Shown here: positions 19,957 to 30,067 of the stretch, piece by piece
Layout: each line of letters starts with the position of its first letter
Numbering within the stretch: position 1 is the first letter of the stretch
Assembly (NCBI GenBank): GCA_050084515.1
Contig: CM114275.1
Span: 26,846,001 to 26,910,000 of the forward strand
DNA from: Blasia pusilla
Taxonomy: Eukaryota; Marchantiophyta; Marchantiopsida; Blasiales
Direction of reading: 5' to 3'
Length of the DNA: 64,000 nucleotides
Program-made: the position numbers and the translations under genes
The notes under the pieces: generated by a model
The model's input: the letters and a program-made list of their open reading frames with translations, nothing else
What the model was told of the DNA's origin: nothing
Databases searched by the model: none

Positions 19957-20291
19957 TCCTTGTCAGGTAATGCCACCAACTCAATCCACTTGGAGAAGTG
20001 CTCCACCATCACCAACACATATCGATGATGTCGTACAGTCAAAGGTAACGGTCCCGCAAAGTCCACACTCCAACGGTAACCCAACCCTATAATAGGCAAA
20101 GGGTGTAACTATGGTGTAGGGGCATTGAATGATACCCTCGCCCGGTCATAAACAATACAACGTGACACCAAGTGCTGCACTTGAGTATGCATGCCACGCC
20201 ACCAATACTGACCAAGGAGTAAGCTATAGGTACGCTTTACCCCAAAATGGGCATGACGCACAATGCGCTCTCTCTGAGCCAAATGCCGCAC
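19957..20291 (-). pseudogene. Integrase, zinc domain and first half of catalytic core (copy A)
   Basis: The HHCC zinc region reads HAHFGVKRTYSLLLGQYWWR ... SRCIVYD; the second cysteine of the CxxC pair is Tyr, where copy B has ARCMVC. The core begins YRWSVDFAGPLPLTVRHHRY (first catalytic Asp) and continues VEHFSKWIELVALPDKESE up to the insertion point. The rest of the core is at 7042-7629. A stop interrupts the frame near 20110. Confidence 0.88.
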
Positions 20292-20294
20292 TAC

Positions 20295-21380
20295 TCATAC
20301 TCTACCATCCTCCCACACACGGAGAATATGTGTTCCCTCCAATCGATACCTCTTAGCACGTTGAAGAACACGGTCTCGCTCCTTGGCACTCACTATGCCT
20401 GGCATCCTACTACTCCGTAGGAACTCCAACACCAACGCATCATCATAAATATCACGCTGATCCGTACCACCATCTCCAAACTTAGGATCTGAAGGTTGGA
20501 CATCTACCCTCTGACTAGAGTAAGATGTCACGTGGTCCTCCATACTAGAGTCCACCCCTAACCAACATAAAAAGGCGGATGCATGCCAACCTGGCACCAT
20601 CTCCTCATCAACCTCGCCATGCCATCTAGCCCTAGTTGCATCCTCTTGGCTAGTACATGGGTTCCTACTCAACCCATCAGCATCAAGGTTGGCAACTCCA
20701 GGTCTATGTACCACTTGGAAGTCATACTCCTGTAAGATAAGAGCCCACTGTGCAAGCTTCCCTGTAAGCTTGTCACACTCCATCAACCACTTGAGCGGCT
20801 GGTGATTAGTAACAAGGGTAAATTGTGTGCCAAACAAGTAACACCTAAAGTGTGCCACAGCCCACACTACTGCCAAGCACTCTCCCTCATATGAACTATA
20901 ACGCGACTCCGCTGCATTATTCGAATGACTTGCATAGGCCACCACAAACTCCATGTGCTCATCATCATGTTGTGTCAACACCGCTCCAAGTCCCAACCTA
21001 CTCCAATCAGTGTGTAACTGAAATGGGCGACCTCTGATAGGTCTCCTCAAGATAGGCGCCGCCACCAACTAGGCCTTGAGCTCCACAAAAGCTCTCTCCT
21101 GATCATTTCCCCTGTGCCACTCTTGATCTAATTTCAGCAATTGGTTCAAAGGCTTTGCCATAGCACTAAATCCCTTCACATACCTCCGATAGAAGTTCGC
21201 CAATCCCATGAATGCCCGAACTCTACTCACATCTACCGGACGCGGAATAAGTGCAATAGCCTCCACCTTTGCTTGCTGAACTCCCAAACCACCTGGATAG
21301 ATCACATGACCCAAGTACTCAACATCCTCATGGAAGAACTTACACTTTCCAGGATGTAAACGGAGACCATGAGCTTTCAA
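20295..21380 (-). pseudogene. RT C-terminal part and RNase H (copy A)
   Basis: 21380-21069 holds the RT thumb/connection (GKCKFFHEDVEYLGHVIYPG, MGLANFYRRYVKGFSAMAKP). After a TAG, 21068-20295 is RNase H: QLHTDWSRLGLGAVLTQHDD (catalytic Asp), YSSYEGECLAVVWAVAHFR (Glu), NHQPLKWLM and VVHRPGVANLDADGLSR, all standard for Ty3/gypsy. The TDH motif near the second Asp reads TNH here but TDH in copy B. RNase H would remove genomic RNA during reverse transcription. Confidence 0.9.
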
Positions 21381-22599
21381 CCGCTTGTCTCACCAGGTAA
21401 TACATGGCCAACACACAACCCAGGTGAAACTGTTGCTAGTTCCACCCGTTCGGTCCCATGTAAGAGCTTAGGGCCAGATCAGAAGATCAGATCTGCAAGA
21501 TATACTCCTTAATCATGTAAACCCCACCTCTTTACCTTAAGAGGTGGGGAACTCTCTCCACTTCAGTATCACAATCCTATCCTCACCCTTCTAACCAAAA
21601 CTCCTTCCTTTCTCTTGAGTGCTTTGAGTGGAGTGGCGGTGGAACCCAACAAGCACACTCTACTTAGAATTCACAGTCAAGGATGACCACGGCAAAGCAT
21701 AAGGTCCTCCAATGTCTGCCTTGGACTAGCTGAATGTACCAAGGCATCCTCTAAAGTACACCCGACTCCTAACCGATCAGGTAGTGCAATCACCTTCTTC
21801 TTCTCCTCGTACCTTGCTGATCTGCTGTTCTCCTTCTTGTTCGGGTAGTAGGAGACTTAACAGTGAGCCCATGGTCTTCTACCTCTGGGAGCTCAAGCAT
21901 GACCCCTCTCTCTCTCCACTCACTAACTCTTATCACTTACCGGACACTGAAGTCCAAGTTGTCACACCTGGAAGTGATCATGTGATTGGTGTCAAAGGCC
22001 AAGCTTAGGTGGGCGAATAAAGCAAGCTTTCCAAGCACACCTTGGTGGAGCACAATCTTGGAACCCAAGCTTGCCTCCCTCTCTTTGGTAGATCCTCTTG
22101 TCCTCTCCTGCACTTTTGAATGATTAGTTGAATCATCTCCAAGAATCTCCCTTCATCAAGCCCTCCCCAACTCATCACTCAATCATGCACATACTCGGAT
22201 ACAAGGCAATGGTGTGAACTCATTTCACAGGGCTACCTCCTGTGTATCACAAAATCATAGAGTACATGAGAGACCTTCTTAGTCTCAGCCCCCCTTCAAG
22301 CACACTACACACTACCTAGACCTGGGAGCACAAAGCTGTCTTTGGTTAGCTTGGCTCAAGAGATCGAGTGTCTACTAGCCAACAAAGATGTCTATGCCCC
22401 CTTCAAGCAAACCCACCAGAGTATTTATAAGTGAAGTTGAGAGCCCTCTTCTTCCTTGAGCTTCTCGGTATTCTGGGTTCCTACCTTCCTAAAAATCTAC
22501 CTCCCCTAAGCATCTACTCCAAGGCATCGCCTTAAAATTTCGACCTCATCTACTTCGAACTGTTCTCACTAGCATTTCCCAAGCTTGCTTCTTCTCAAG

Positions 22600-22880
22600 C
22601 TGGTTCGAGATTCCCTTGGGTCCTCCTCACCTGATCTCACTGATCTCCTCACCGCTGCTCCTCACCTGATCTCACTGATCTCCCCTGCTGCTCCTCGGTG
22701 ATAATTACTTCCCCTCGCTGCTCCTCACCTGATCTCACCTGATCTCCTCAACTGCTCCTCACCTGATCTCACCGATCTCACCCGATCTCCTCGGTTGATA
22801 ATTACTTCCTCGCTGCTCCTCACCGATCTCACCTGATCTCCTCGGTTGATAATTACTTCCCGCTGCTCCTCACCGATAAG
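22600..22880. repeat. Minisatellite in the LTR-type insertion
   Basis: An irregular array of GCTCCTCACCTGATCTCAC-like units, alternating with GATCTCCTCGGTTGATAATTACTTCC, about ten partial units. The block GGTTGATAATTACTTCC occurs three times. Confidence 0.8.
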
Positions 22881-23058
22881 GCCTAAACAAATCGAATGTG
22901 TAGCTTTCGAAACTTTTGGGGTCGACTATCATACATCAGCACCATGTCCCCTCCTTCACTGGATCATGTTGTATTCGGTTATCAAACCTCATCTTCCTTT
23001 GGTGCCGAACGGCCTTGGTCTTCTCTAATCTTTGCCTTTCTCTCCTCCTCTAGGCATC

Positions 23059-23236
23059 AATCATATCCACTGCTATCTTTGCCACCTTCAGGTTGGAAGT
23101 GCCCTTCTAGAGTATGATCAGTCTTCAACTCCAACTCTACTACCGGGAGAGGGTTCTGCCCATACACCAAGAAGTAGGGACTTTTCCCTGTGGTGCTCTT
23201 CTCAGCTGAGTTGTAAGCATGGATAGTTGAAGCTAA
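23059..23236 (-). pseudogene. Integrase core fragment from another Ty3/gypsy element
   Basis: In one minus-strand frame the sequence reads HAYNSAEKSTTGKSPYFLVY, followed by GQNPLPVVELEL. This is the conserved NSxxxxSTGxSPFxLVYG block of Ty3/gypsy integrases. It differs from the host element's integrase, so it arrived with, or was captured by, the insertion. No other coding parts of that element are seen. Confidence 0.7.
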
Positions 23237-23404
23237 TTTCCTGTCCCAACTCTGATATGTGAGCTGCCACTATCTTGGTCCGAATGGCACCAATGATCCC
23301 ATTTAAATTGCAAAATGTTGTTCTAGCTCCTTCTACTCACCTAACTAGAGTCCCAAAAGTATCTAACACACATGGGAGCCACTCATGAAGGGGCGCACAC
23401 CGCT

Positions 23405-24371
23405 CAAACACAATTTGCAAATGTATCTGATGCTCCTCCACCGTGTTACTGAATACCAAGATATCCTCAATGTAACACCGAACAAAATCCAACCCTGCTA
23501 GGATCCTGTCCATCACTCTCTGAAACTCGGCAAGTGCATTCTTCAACCCAAAGGGTAAGAATTTCCACTGGTACCAACAATCCTTGCCATGTGAGTTGAC
23601 ACCCCAAAATGTTGTCTTGGCCTTGTCACTCTCCCGAATCAGCAATTGATGGTTTCCTGCCCGAAGATCCAAAGTACTGAAAATCTTTGCCTGTCCCACC
23701 ACATCAAAGATCTCCTTAGGTATAGGCATGGCATACCTATCGGCCTTGGTTTGCCGATTGATAGGACGGTAATCTCCACACATCCGCCTATCCGTGTAGT
23801 TGCCATGCATATCCTTTGTAGTAGGCATGACAGTGGCTGATGCACACTCTCCATGCGACAACTCCACTAATCCAACCTCCAAAAGATCCAACGTCCTACT
23901 CTGAATCAGGTCCCTCTCCATATCACTATATCGGTAAGGACGACGGAAGATTGGCTAATCACTGGCCAAATCAATCTGTATACCGGGTCCAACCAGAGCA
24001 CCCAACTCCTTCATGCTAAAGGCAAAAAAACTCCTATAAGCACGTAGGAACTGTATCAAGCGTCGTTTCTCACCTCCGATAAGCTTGGGCCCAAGTAATG
24101 GCTCCCAAGTCTCCTCCATTGGCACACTAGAGGGAGAGGATGATGCCATTGGCTGCTACATAACCCCCTCACAAGATGGTACATCCTTAGCTACACCATC
24201 ATCTGAGCAAATAACTCCTCCACCAGCATGAGCAACCAACTCCACATGCCCAACCATTACATCCCATTTACTCCAAGGATGCAAAATACTACTCTCCTCG
24301 CCCCCAGCCGATGCCTCTAACCTCCCGGTAGCCATCGAGCTCATCACAAGGGGTGGAAGACCCACAGACAT
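23405..24371 (-). pseudogene. Reverse transcriptase, N-terminal part (copy A)
   Basis: Begins with a linker (LLGPKLIGGEKRRLIQFLRA) and FRRPYRYSDMERDLIQ, then RT motifs: MCGDYRPINRQT, KIFSTLDLRAGNHQLLI, WYQWKFLPFGLKNALAEFQ. The catalytic YxDD box reads CYIEDILVF, so the first Asp of the pair is Glu; copy B has YIDD. TAG stops occur near 24160 and 23953. The frame is cut at 23404 by the LTR-type insertion and resumes at 21380. Confidence 0.9.
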
Positions 24372-24380
24372 AGTCCGAAG

Positions 24381-25643
24381 TCAACGTTGCTCGGCCATAC
24401 CAAGACTCAAAATCCAAGTCAAACAATTCAGGTCCATGGCCTGACCCAACACATGACGGCGTGAGGCCTCAGAAATGGAAGCAACCGCTGTCACACCAGT
24501 AGCAAATCCCATCACACGCTCTCTCTCATCAGCGTTAGGCTCCACCAACTGTCGCACAGGAGAATCCCATACAAGCCCGGGACCACCTTCCCTGTAGGCA
24601 TGTGACGAGGGAAAACTCACAAATATGGGTAGTGCCATCCTAGGCTGGCCCACACGGTTCACCACTACCATGGATGACCGATCAATAACCCTCACCACCT
24701 GAGAAAGTCGCCCAGTATCCAAGATACTATCCACTGTAAGGCAAGGATCCCGCTACACTACATCATATGCTCGACGTAGAACCTCCCTAGGCAACAAGTT
24801 TGTCCACCACAAGCGTGGACGATGTGCACGCGAGCCGACTTGTGCTGCATCCAACAACACCGCTGGTCCAATCCAAGACCGCACCTCATGAACACTCGCC
24901 ATCATGCGGGTCCGAGTGTCAGCCAACAATGGAACATTCTCCATAATGTAAGCTGGAGCACGTGCCTAATGAACCTGAAGATGTCGTAACACCCGTAACA
25001 TCTCCCGAAACAATCGAGACCTAGGGTCGTGTAATCCCTCACCACGACCAGCACGTGTATGACCCTGACATGGCCATCCAGCAATCACCAAATCCACAGG
25101 ACCAACCCTCTCAAGGTCCTGCGCCCCCAACAATACAATGTGTGATGGCAAAGCACGTTGGTATCCACGAATAGCTGATGGCGGCAACAACTCAGGATAT
25201 CTCCGCATCAACTGACCAATATGTCGGGATGAGACTCTCTGGGCCGTCTCATCTTGCTCCACATACACGTATCTCCGCACAGGAATACCGGCCTGCAACA
25301 CTGTAGCCAAACCAGTGCTAATCCCACCAAAGAGATCTAACACACAAATGCCCTCCGGCGGATACTGCCATACAATGGGTGTAGTATCCAAAGGGGATAA
25401 CCCAACTAGACCAAAAGCAGAAGTCCGCTGTGGGGCCTCCTCTTCCTCGTGAGGTATAACAGCCTCACACCAAGCCTCTTGCACTAGGCGATCAGCCTCG
25501 TGCCATAGTGCACCGCCTGAACTCCAAAGTGGCACATCCAACGATGAGGATGCCACTGCTGCAAGACTAGGGACCTCCTCTATCTCCTCATGCACAGGAG
25601 AATCCATAGCTGAAACATTACCCTCAAAAGGTCCCTTGGCCAA
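24381..25643 (-). pseudogene. C5-cytosine DNA methyltransferase encoded by copy A
   Basis: Methyltransferase motifs occur in canonical order: motif I VLDLFGGISTGL (AdoMet binding), motif II YVYVEQDETAQRV, motif IV DLVIAGWPCQGHTRAGRGEG with the catalytic Pro-Cys-Gln, motif VI AYIMENVPLL (Glu-Asn-Val), motif VIII region GSRAHRPRLWWTNL, and an end region PNADERERVMGFATGVTAV ... SRRHVLGQAMD (motifs IX-X). The spacing and the AHRPRLWW / ERxxGF blocks recall DNMT3-type enzymes. It would methylate cytosine in DNA, perhaps element cDNA or host chromatin. Two TAG stops (about 24962 and 24750) interrupt it. It lies between protease and RT on the element strand. Confidence 0.9.
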
Positions 25644-26104
25644 GTGACTACTCCACTAAAACCAGCCACAGACGCTAACACTATTGGGGAAGACCCTCTT
25701 GGTCGAGCCCCATAAATAAATCTCACAAGAACTTGGCTCATACGTCCATCCCCGGACTGCCAACCAAGTCTATAAGATGTTGTCTTAGTCCAATAATCCA
25801 TTTGAAAACCCATCGAGTACAATACTGCTTCTCCAACTAGTACATCATACAACTCGGCTGATGTGACCACTGCACGTACTCCCAACCGGGAGCTATCAGT
25901 CGCATGATCTTGTCTCAACTGTATAGAGAACTTCTCCCGTGTCATGAATTGAGACCTATCATTGGCTCCTCCAAGTGGTGTTTGAATCTGGAATGGGCAA
26001 GGCTCAAGCTCTGACCTCCAAATACCCAAACCAATACATGCCGCCTTTCCCAACATCAAAGGTTGGGCACCAGATTCTAACAAGACTCTATATGGTCTAT
26101 ACAC
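25644..26104 (-). pseudogene. Aspartic protease region (copy A)
   Basis: The retropepsin-like start reads VLLESGAQPLMLGKAACIGL. The catalytic D-S-G is E-S-G here; copies C and E keep LLD at this position. A second half (AELYDVLVGEAVLYSMGFQM) has the hydrophobic-Gly pattern of the fold. The frame overruns to 25580, but the methyltransferase frame takes over near 25640, so a frameshift lies there. It would process the Gag-Pol polyprotein. A TAG at its 5' edge separates it from gag. Confidence 0.72.
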
Positions 26105-28240
26105 CTATCCTCTAGGACTCACCAATTGGAATATCCCACTCCGGTTGTCCAACATACATACACCAGGTGTAAGTCTCTCATGATCAATGGCTGGCCGGGC
26201 TGGTAATGCATCCATCTTCGCCGCTGCTGCCTGCCAAGTAGCATTGGTACTCAATGCTACACTTGACATAGAGGGTTGCTCCACCGCAACACCCTCATCC
26301 ACCTCAGCACGTGTAGCAGTAACACCCCCACGTTCACACAACGTGGCTGCTAGCTGAAATACAAGAGCTAAGTCAACTCCTAAAGCCATCAGCTCTGTGG
26401 CCGAAAACAATGGGGATCCCAACACTGAAATTGCCATCCGCAATATTGCACTGGATGCTGCATCCGTATCTACTACACGCGATGTAGATGCCTCAGTCCC
26501 CATTGTCGGCTCAAAATGCTGCGTAGGAACCATGGATGGAGTCCTAAGCACCTCAGACAACAAGAATGACAGGGGAAGCCTAGCCTGCCTCCAAGCCTCA
26601 CCCCTATGTGGGTCCAACTTCACAATAGCACCACGTGGCTCTGATGCTCGAGTGGCTCCTCTCGTAACTACACTTGATGCCTCAACGTGTGCTCCACTCA
26701 CCATATAAGAGAGATCATCCCCTCCATAAGAGATGGAAGCCCTTGCTCCCAAACCTGATCTATGCTGGATACTAGCCATAGTAGCCAACTTTTGCTCCAA
26801 ATGCTCAATCCTAGCAGCCATAGCTGACTCTGTTGTAGTGGTAGGGGTAGCCATCGTAGGCTCTCCAACCACTGATCCACCCCTACCACCTCTACCACCT
26901 TGGCCTCTTGGGGCTACTCCACCACGGCCGCAGCCTGATCTCAACTCTGGATGAAGATCAAAGCAACGCTCTCGAGGATGACCTAGTCTCCCGCAATGAT
27001 CACACTGAGTTGGGGCCGATTGAGGCCCATCCTCCAAAGTCCGTCTCCCATCCTCTTGGGGACAAAACTTCCTAACATGATCACCTCCATATATCCAACA
27101 TGACAGTTCTTGCTGCGGGGCAGCAAATGAAGGCAATGGTCTCTGCCCAAGTGTCCCTCTAGGACCTGATTGAGGTTGTGTGTACCCCCCACGACTCCCA
27201 CTACTACTACCACCACCACTACTACGAGACTATGAGGTGGGCTGCTGAACACGAGAAGTAGTAGTTGTATCCCTACTGAATGTGGATGTCACCACTCTCT
27301 CCTTCACCATGTTACGCTCAATCTTCTCAGATAGAGCAAACACATGGGTAAATGTGGGTGAATCATCACTCATAAAAGTAGCATCACGTACCCTACGGCG
27401 CAACTCTCTGTCCAAGATCCCATACCAAAATTGGACTTCCTGAGCCTCAATCACACCCTGGGTAACTGAAATCAAGCATCGCATACGAGTGTATGCCTCA
27501 CGAAGACTCTCACCAGTCTTTCGCTCAAATTCCTGAAGACTCCTCAACTTCTCTATCTTCACTCCCTGATAGTTCTTCTTCAACCTCTTGAAGAACTCTA
27601 CAACCGGGCTGAACGATGGTGGGGCACTAGTATCTCCTCTAGTACCCCCACTGGTACCCCACTCCGGCTCGTACTCGTACCACTCAACGTCGGGCTGGTT
27701 GGCATAGTAGGAGCACTACTACCAATACCACCATGGGTGATAGACACATAGCCTAGAGACCAATATTGTCTCCATGCCTCAATCTCAGCAACATGGTCCT
27801 TCATAAACTCGTGGTAATCATCCATGGGTGGTCCCTCCAAGTGCTGAAACAACCCCTTCCAAGCCAAGAAGGGTGTAAACAACGTGGCGTTCCACAACAT
27901 CTGCAGATCACACCACGTATCAAACTCCTGCATGAAGTCCTCCAACTCAATGGTGCCCACTGCACCCGAGTATCATCGTGGGCCCTTCATGGCCCCATAT
28001 ATCCCGTCCATGTCCCAAATCAATGGAGCTGCAACACTCAATAACAACGTAGAAGACTCGGTGTTTGGAACACTCTCGTTTTCCTCTTCATCAACCGTCG
28101 GAAGAGGAAAAGGTAGCCGATACCTCAATCCACTCCGTGTGAAACCACCATTGTCCACACCACGGTCCCCAACCAGACCACCAGAAAGCTCCGTGATGAC
28201 CAACGCCGATGCCGCACCACCAGCAAATTACCACCACTAA
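26105..28240 (-). pseudogene. Gag with zinc knuckle (copy A)
   Basis: Several frames make up one gag. 28203-27598 is the N-terminus (IELEDFMQEFDTWCDLQMLW, then PFLAWKGLFQHLEGPP). 27583-27230 is a Retrotrans_gag-like helical part (LQEFERKTGESLREAYTRMR). 27229-26105 is the nucleocapsid, with one perfect CX2CX4HX4C knuckle (CDHCGRLGHPRERC) and a degenerate one (CWIYGGDHVRKFC). A coiled-coil-like part (AARIEHLEQKLATMASIQ) and an Ala/Ser/Thr-rich tail leading to the protease follow. Stops include TGA near 27970 and TAG near 27228, plus a frameshift near 27590. Confidence 0.82.
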
Positions 28241-28502
28241 GTAACCAAGTGACGTCGATGTTGCTGTACTATCCTAGGTCTACTAGCTATGGGTGTAGGC
28301 AACCTAACCTGTCATCACCACAAGAAGCCTCCCACGGTCTACTCGTCATCACTCCAGCCTCACTACCGGTAGCACACAAGAGTAACACTACTTTGGAAAT
28401 CAGCATCAACCCTAACAATGGGCTCGCAAGCAAGAAGCAACAATGGAGGGGATCCAAAAACAGGAAGTCCAATGACAACCCTCCAATCGCAAATGGAAAT
28501 CA

Positions 28503-28520
28503 AGGTAACACAATCCACCA
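28503..28520 (-). other. Primer-binding site of copy A
   Basis: Two bases after the inner end of the 5' LTR, the minus strand reads TGGTGGATTGTGTTACCT. It starts with TGG, as expected for pairing to a tRNA CCA end. I could not assign the tRNA. Confidence 0.55.
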
Positions 28521-28522
28521 AA

Positions 28523-30067
28523 TGTGGCGCCCCCTGAATCCACAGAACCCACCACACAATTCTAACGCAATAGCTACTGCGCCGCAGTCGATGACGTGCT
28601 AGTCACACTCGCAGCACCTGAAAATATCACCTGCATGGAGAAGCTACACCGTACTATGCGCTAGAGATCCATCAACCAAAAAAACTTGAGATGCATAAAA
28701 CGCCTAACACATCTCCGAACAACACCAAATAAGCTACACTAGTGTGTACACTGGCATAGTTAAGAACTCAGCAGTTAAGTGTCTTCCAGGCAGAATAGCC
28801 CAAAGATGGGTGACCAGTTATGCAACACTCAAATCACAAATCCTGCAAAAATTTCTTGCTCCTTGCTCCTTACTCCGCCTCTCACGCCCACTCGCCCCGA
28901 GATACCACGAGTTGCCTCGAAGCCTCAAAGCCTCAAAACCTCAAAACGCCGAGAAATGCTCGAGATATGTCTCGTTCGCCATGCTTCACTACGGAGAGAG
29001 GCCCAACCAAGGCGCCCCCAATGGGATAGGCGTCTCCAACAACGAACGAGTCACCAACCAACCAGCCCCTCCGATCCGCTGTCCACCATAGCCCAGACCT
29101 TGAGCTAGTCCGCAAAATTTTGATCAGCAATTACTCCACAAATACTCAACCAAAATTGAATTTTTTTCTACCAAAATTCAATTTACCACCATAGCTATCT
29201 CTCCACAAAAAATCAGCTACAACCGAGCTCTGTACTCCAAGCTAAAAATCAGACAAACTTGTTGTCCATACACCTCCAGAATCGCAAATCCGACAACGCT
29301 TCCGCCCAGATTCATGCACGCACAAATCCGCAACGCTCCACACACTCAAGTAGATAGCTTCACATGAGATCACAATACAAGTAGCAACCGGAACCTCTCA
29401 CCCGATCTGGATGAACTTCAATAGAGCTTCCGCACTCCAAGCTCTCCACATCAGAAAACCGTCGAACACGAACCAGAATCTTCAATCCTTGATAACTTCC
29501 AACTTCCTTGAAGAAATCCGGCGATCTAAAGCGCGTTGGAAAGCTCTCAGCAAGACGCTTCCCAACCAACCACGCACCAGATTCCCAACTCCAACATAGG
29601 CCACAAGCCACGAATATCCACGGCTGAGTACATAATCACCTAACAAGATCCTACTGATCCACAATCGAAGCTACCATCGATCTACTCTAGTTCTTTGAGT
29701 GAAATCCGTGAAAGACCTATTGTCATAAAACACGTATAGAATCACATACAATCCAGCCAAACCCACTCCACGATGGGAGAATCCAGGTCGAAGCTTGCGC
29801 GAACCACCATAGCCAAGAGCTCTACTCACTACCAAGGCTAACTCCCAACGCAACAGGCTCAACTCAAAGAACTAACTGTTCTTTGAGTGCACTCCACACT
29901 ATATCCTCCAACCTAAGAGCCGGCCCTATTGGAAAAGTCACCCTCAACGGAGTAACCCCCAACCCTATGTATGAAACCGCATCTCTACCTAGACACTACG
30001 GCCCCACATAAGGTATGGCCTCTACTAGCACACTATACTCTACAACATAATCCGTATGGTCATGACA
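28523..30067 (-). repeat. 5' LTR of copy A (1545 bp)
   Basis: On the element strand it starts TGTCATGACC (30067) and ends GGGGCGCCACA (28523), i.e. TG...CA, directly followed by the primer site. The first 311 bp match the 3' LTR fragment at 6112-6428. It contains a 5S-rRNA-like segment (28763-28815). Confidence 0.75.
28763..28815 (+). other. 5S rRNA-derived segment inside the LTR
   Basis: Over 53 aligned bases without a gap, the plus strand follows the plant 5S rRNA internal promoter: AGAACTCAGCAGTTAAGTGT (box A region) and AAGATGGGTGACC (box C region); the middle is diverged. LTRs of Cassandra-type TRIM elements are known to contain 5S sequences. Here the segment lies antisense to the retroelement. 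It is too short for a 5S gene. Confidence 0.75.

Larger units (their letters stand above)
21386..23399 (+). mobile_element. LTR-type insertion in the copy A RT gene (2.0 kb)
   Basis: The insert begins TGTCTCACCAGG and ends GGGGCGCACA, with CCGCT on both sides (21381-21385 and 23400-23404). TG...CA ends and a 5-bp duplication are the signature of LTR elements. A TATA box (GTATTTATAAG at about 22421) suggests plus orientation. The insert also contains an integrase fragment on the minus strand and a minisatellite. It is therefore either a long solo LTR that captured other sequence or an internally deleted element. Confidence 0.75.
6112..30067 (-). mobile_element. Ty3/gypsy LTR retrotransposon copy A with DNA methyltransferase and PHD finger
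   Basis: Read on the minus strand, the order is 5' LTR (28523-30067), primer-binding site, gag, protease, C5 DNA methyltransferase, RT, RNase H, integrase and PHD finger, then about 317 bp matching the start of the LTR (6112-6428). Without the two nested insertions (7639-19947 and 21386-23399) the element is about 9.6 kb. The RT-RNase H-integrase order defines Ty3/gypsy. The methyltransferase lies between protease and RT. Key residues are altered in protease, RT and integrase, and several stops interrupt the frames, so this copy is dead. The 3' LTR appears truncated against fragment D. Confidence 0.88.

Noticed and set aside
28763-28815. Functional 5S rRNA gene
   Set aside because: Only the internal part is present, the middle is diverged, and there is no complete 120-base molecule.
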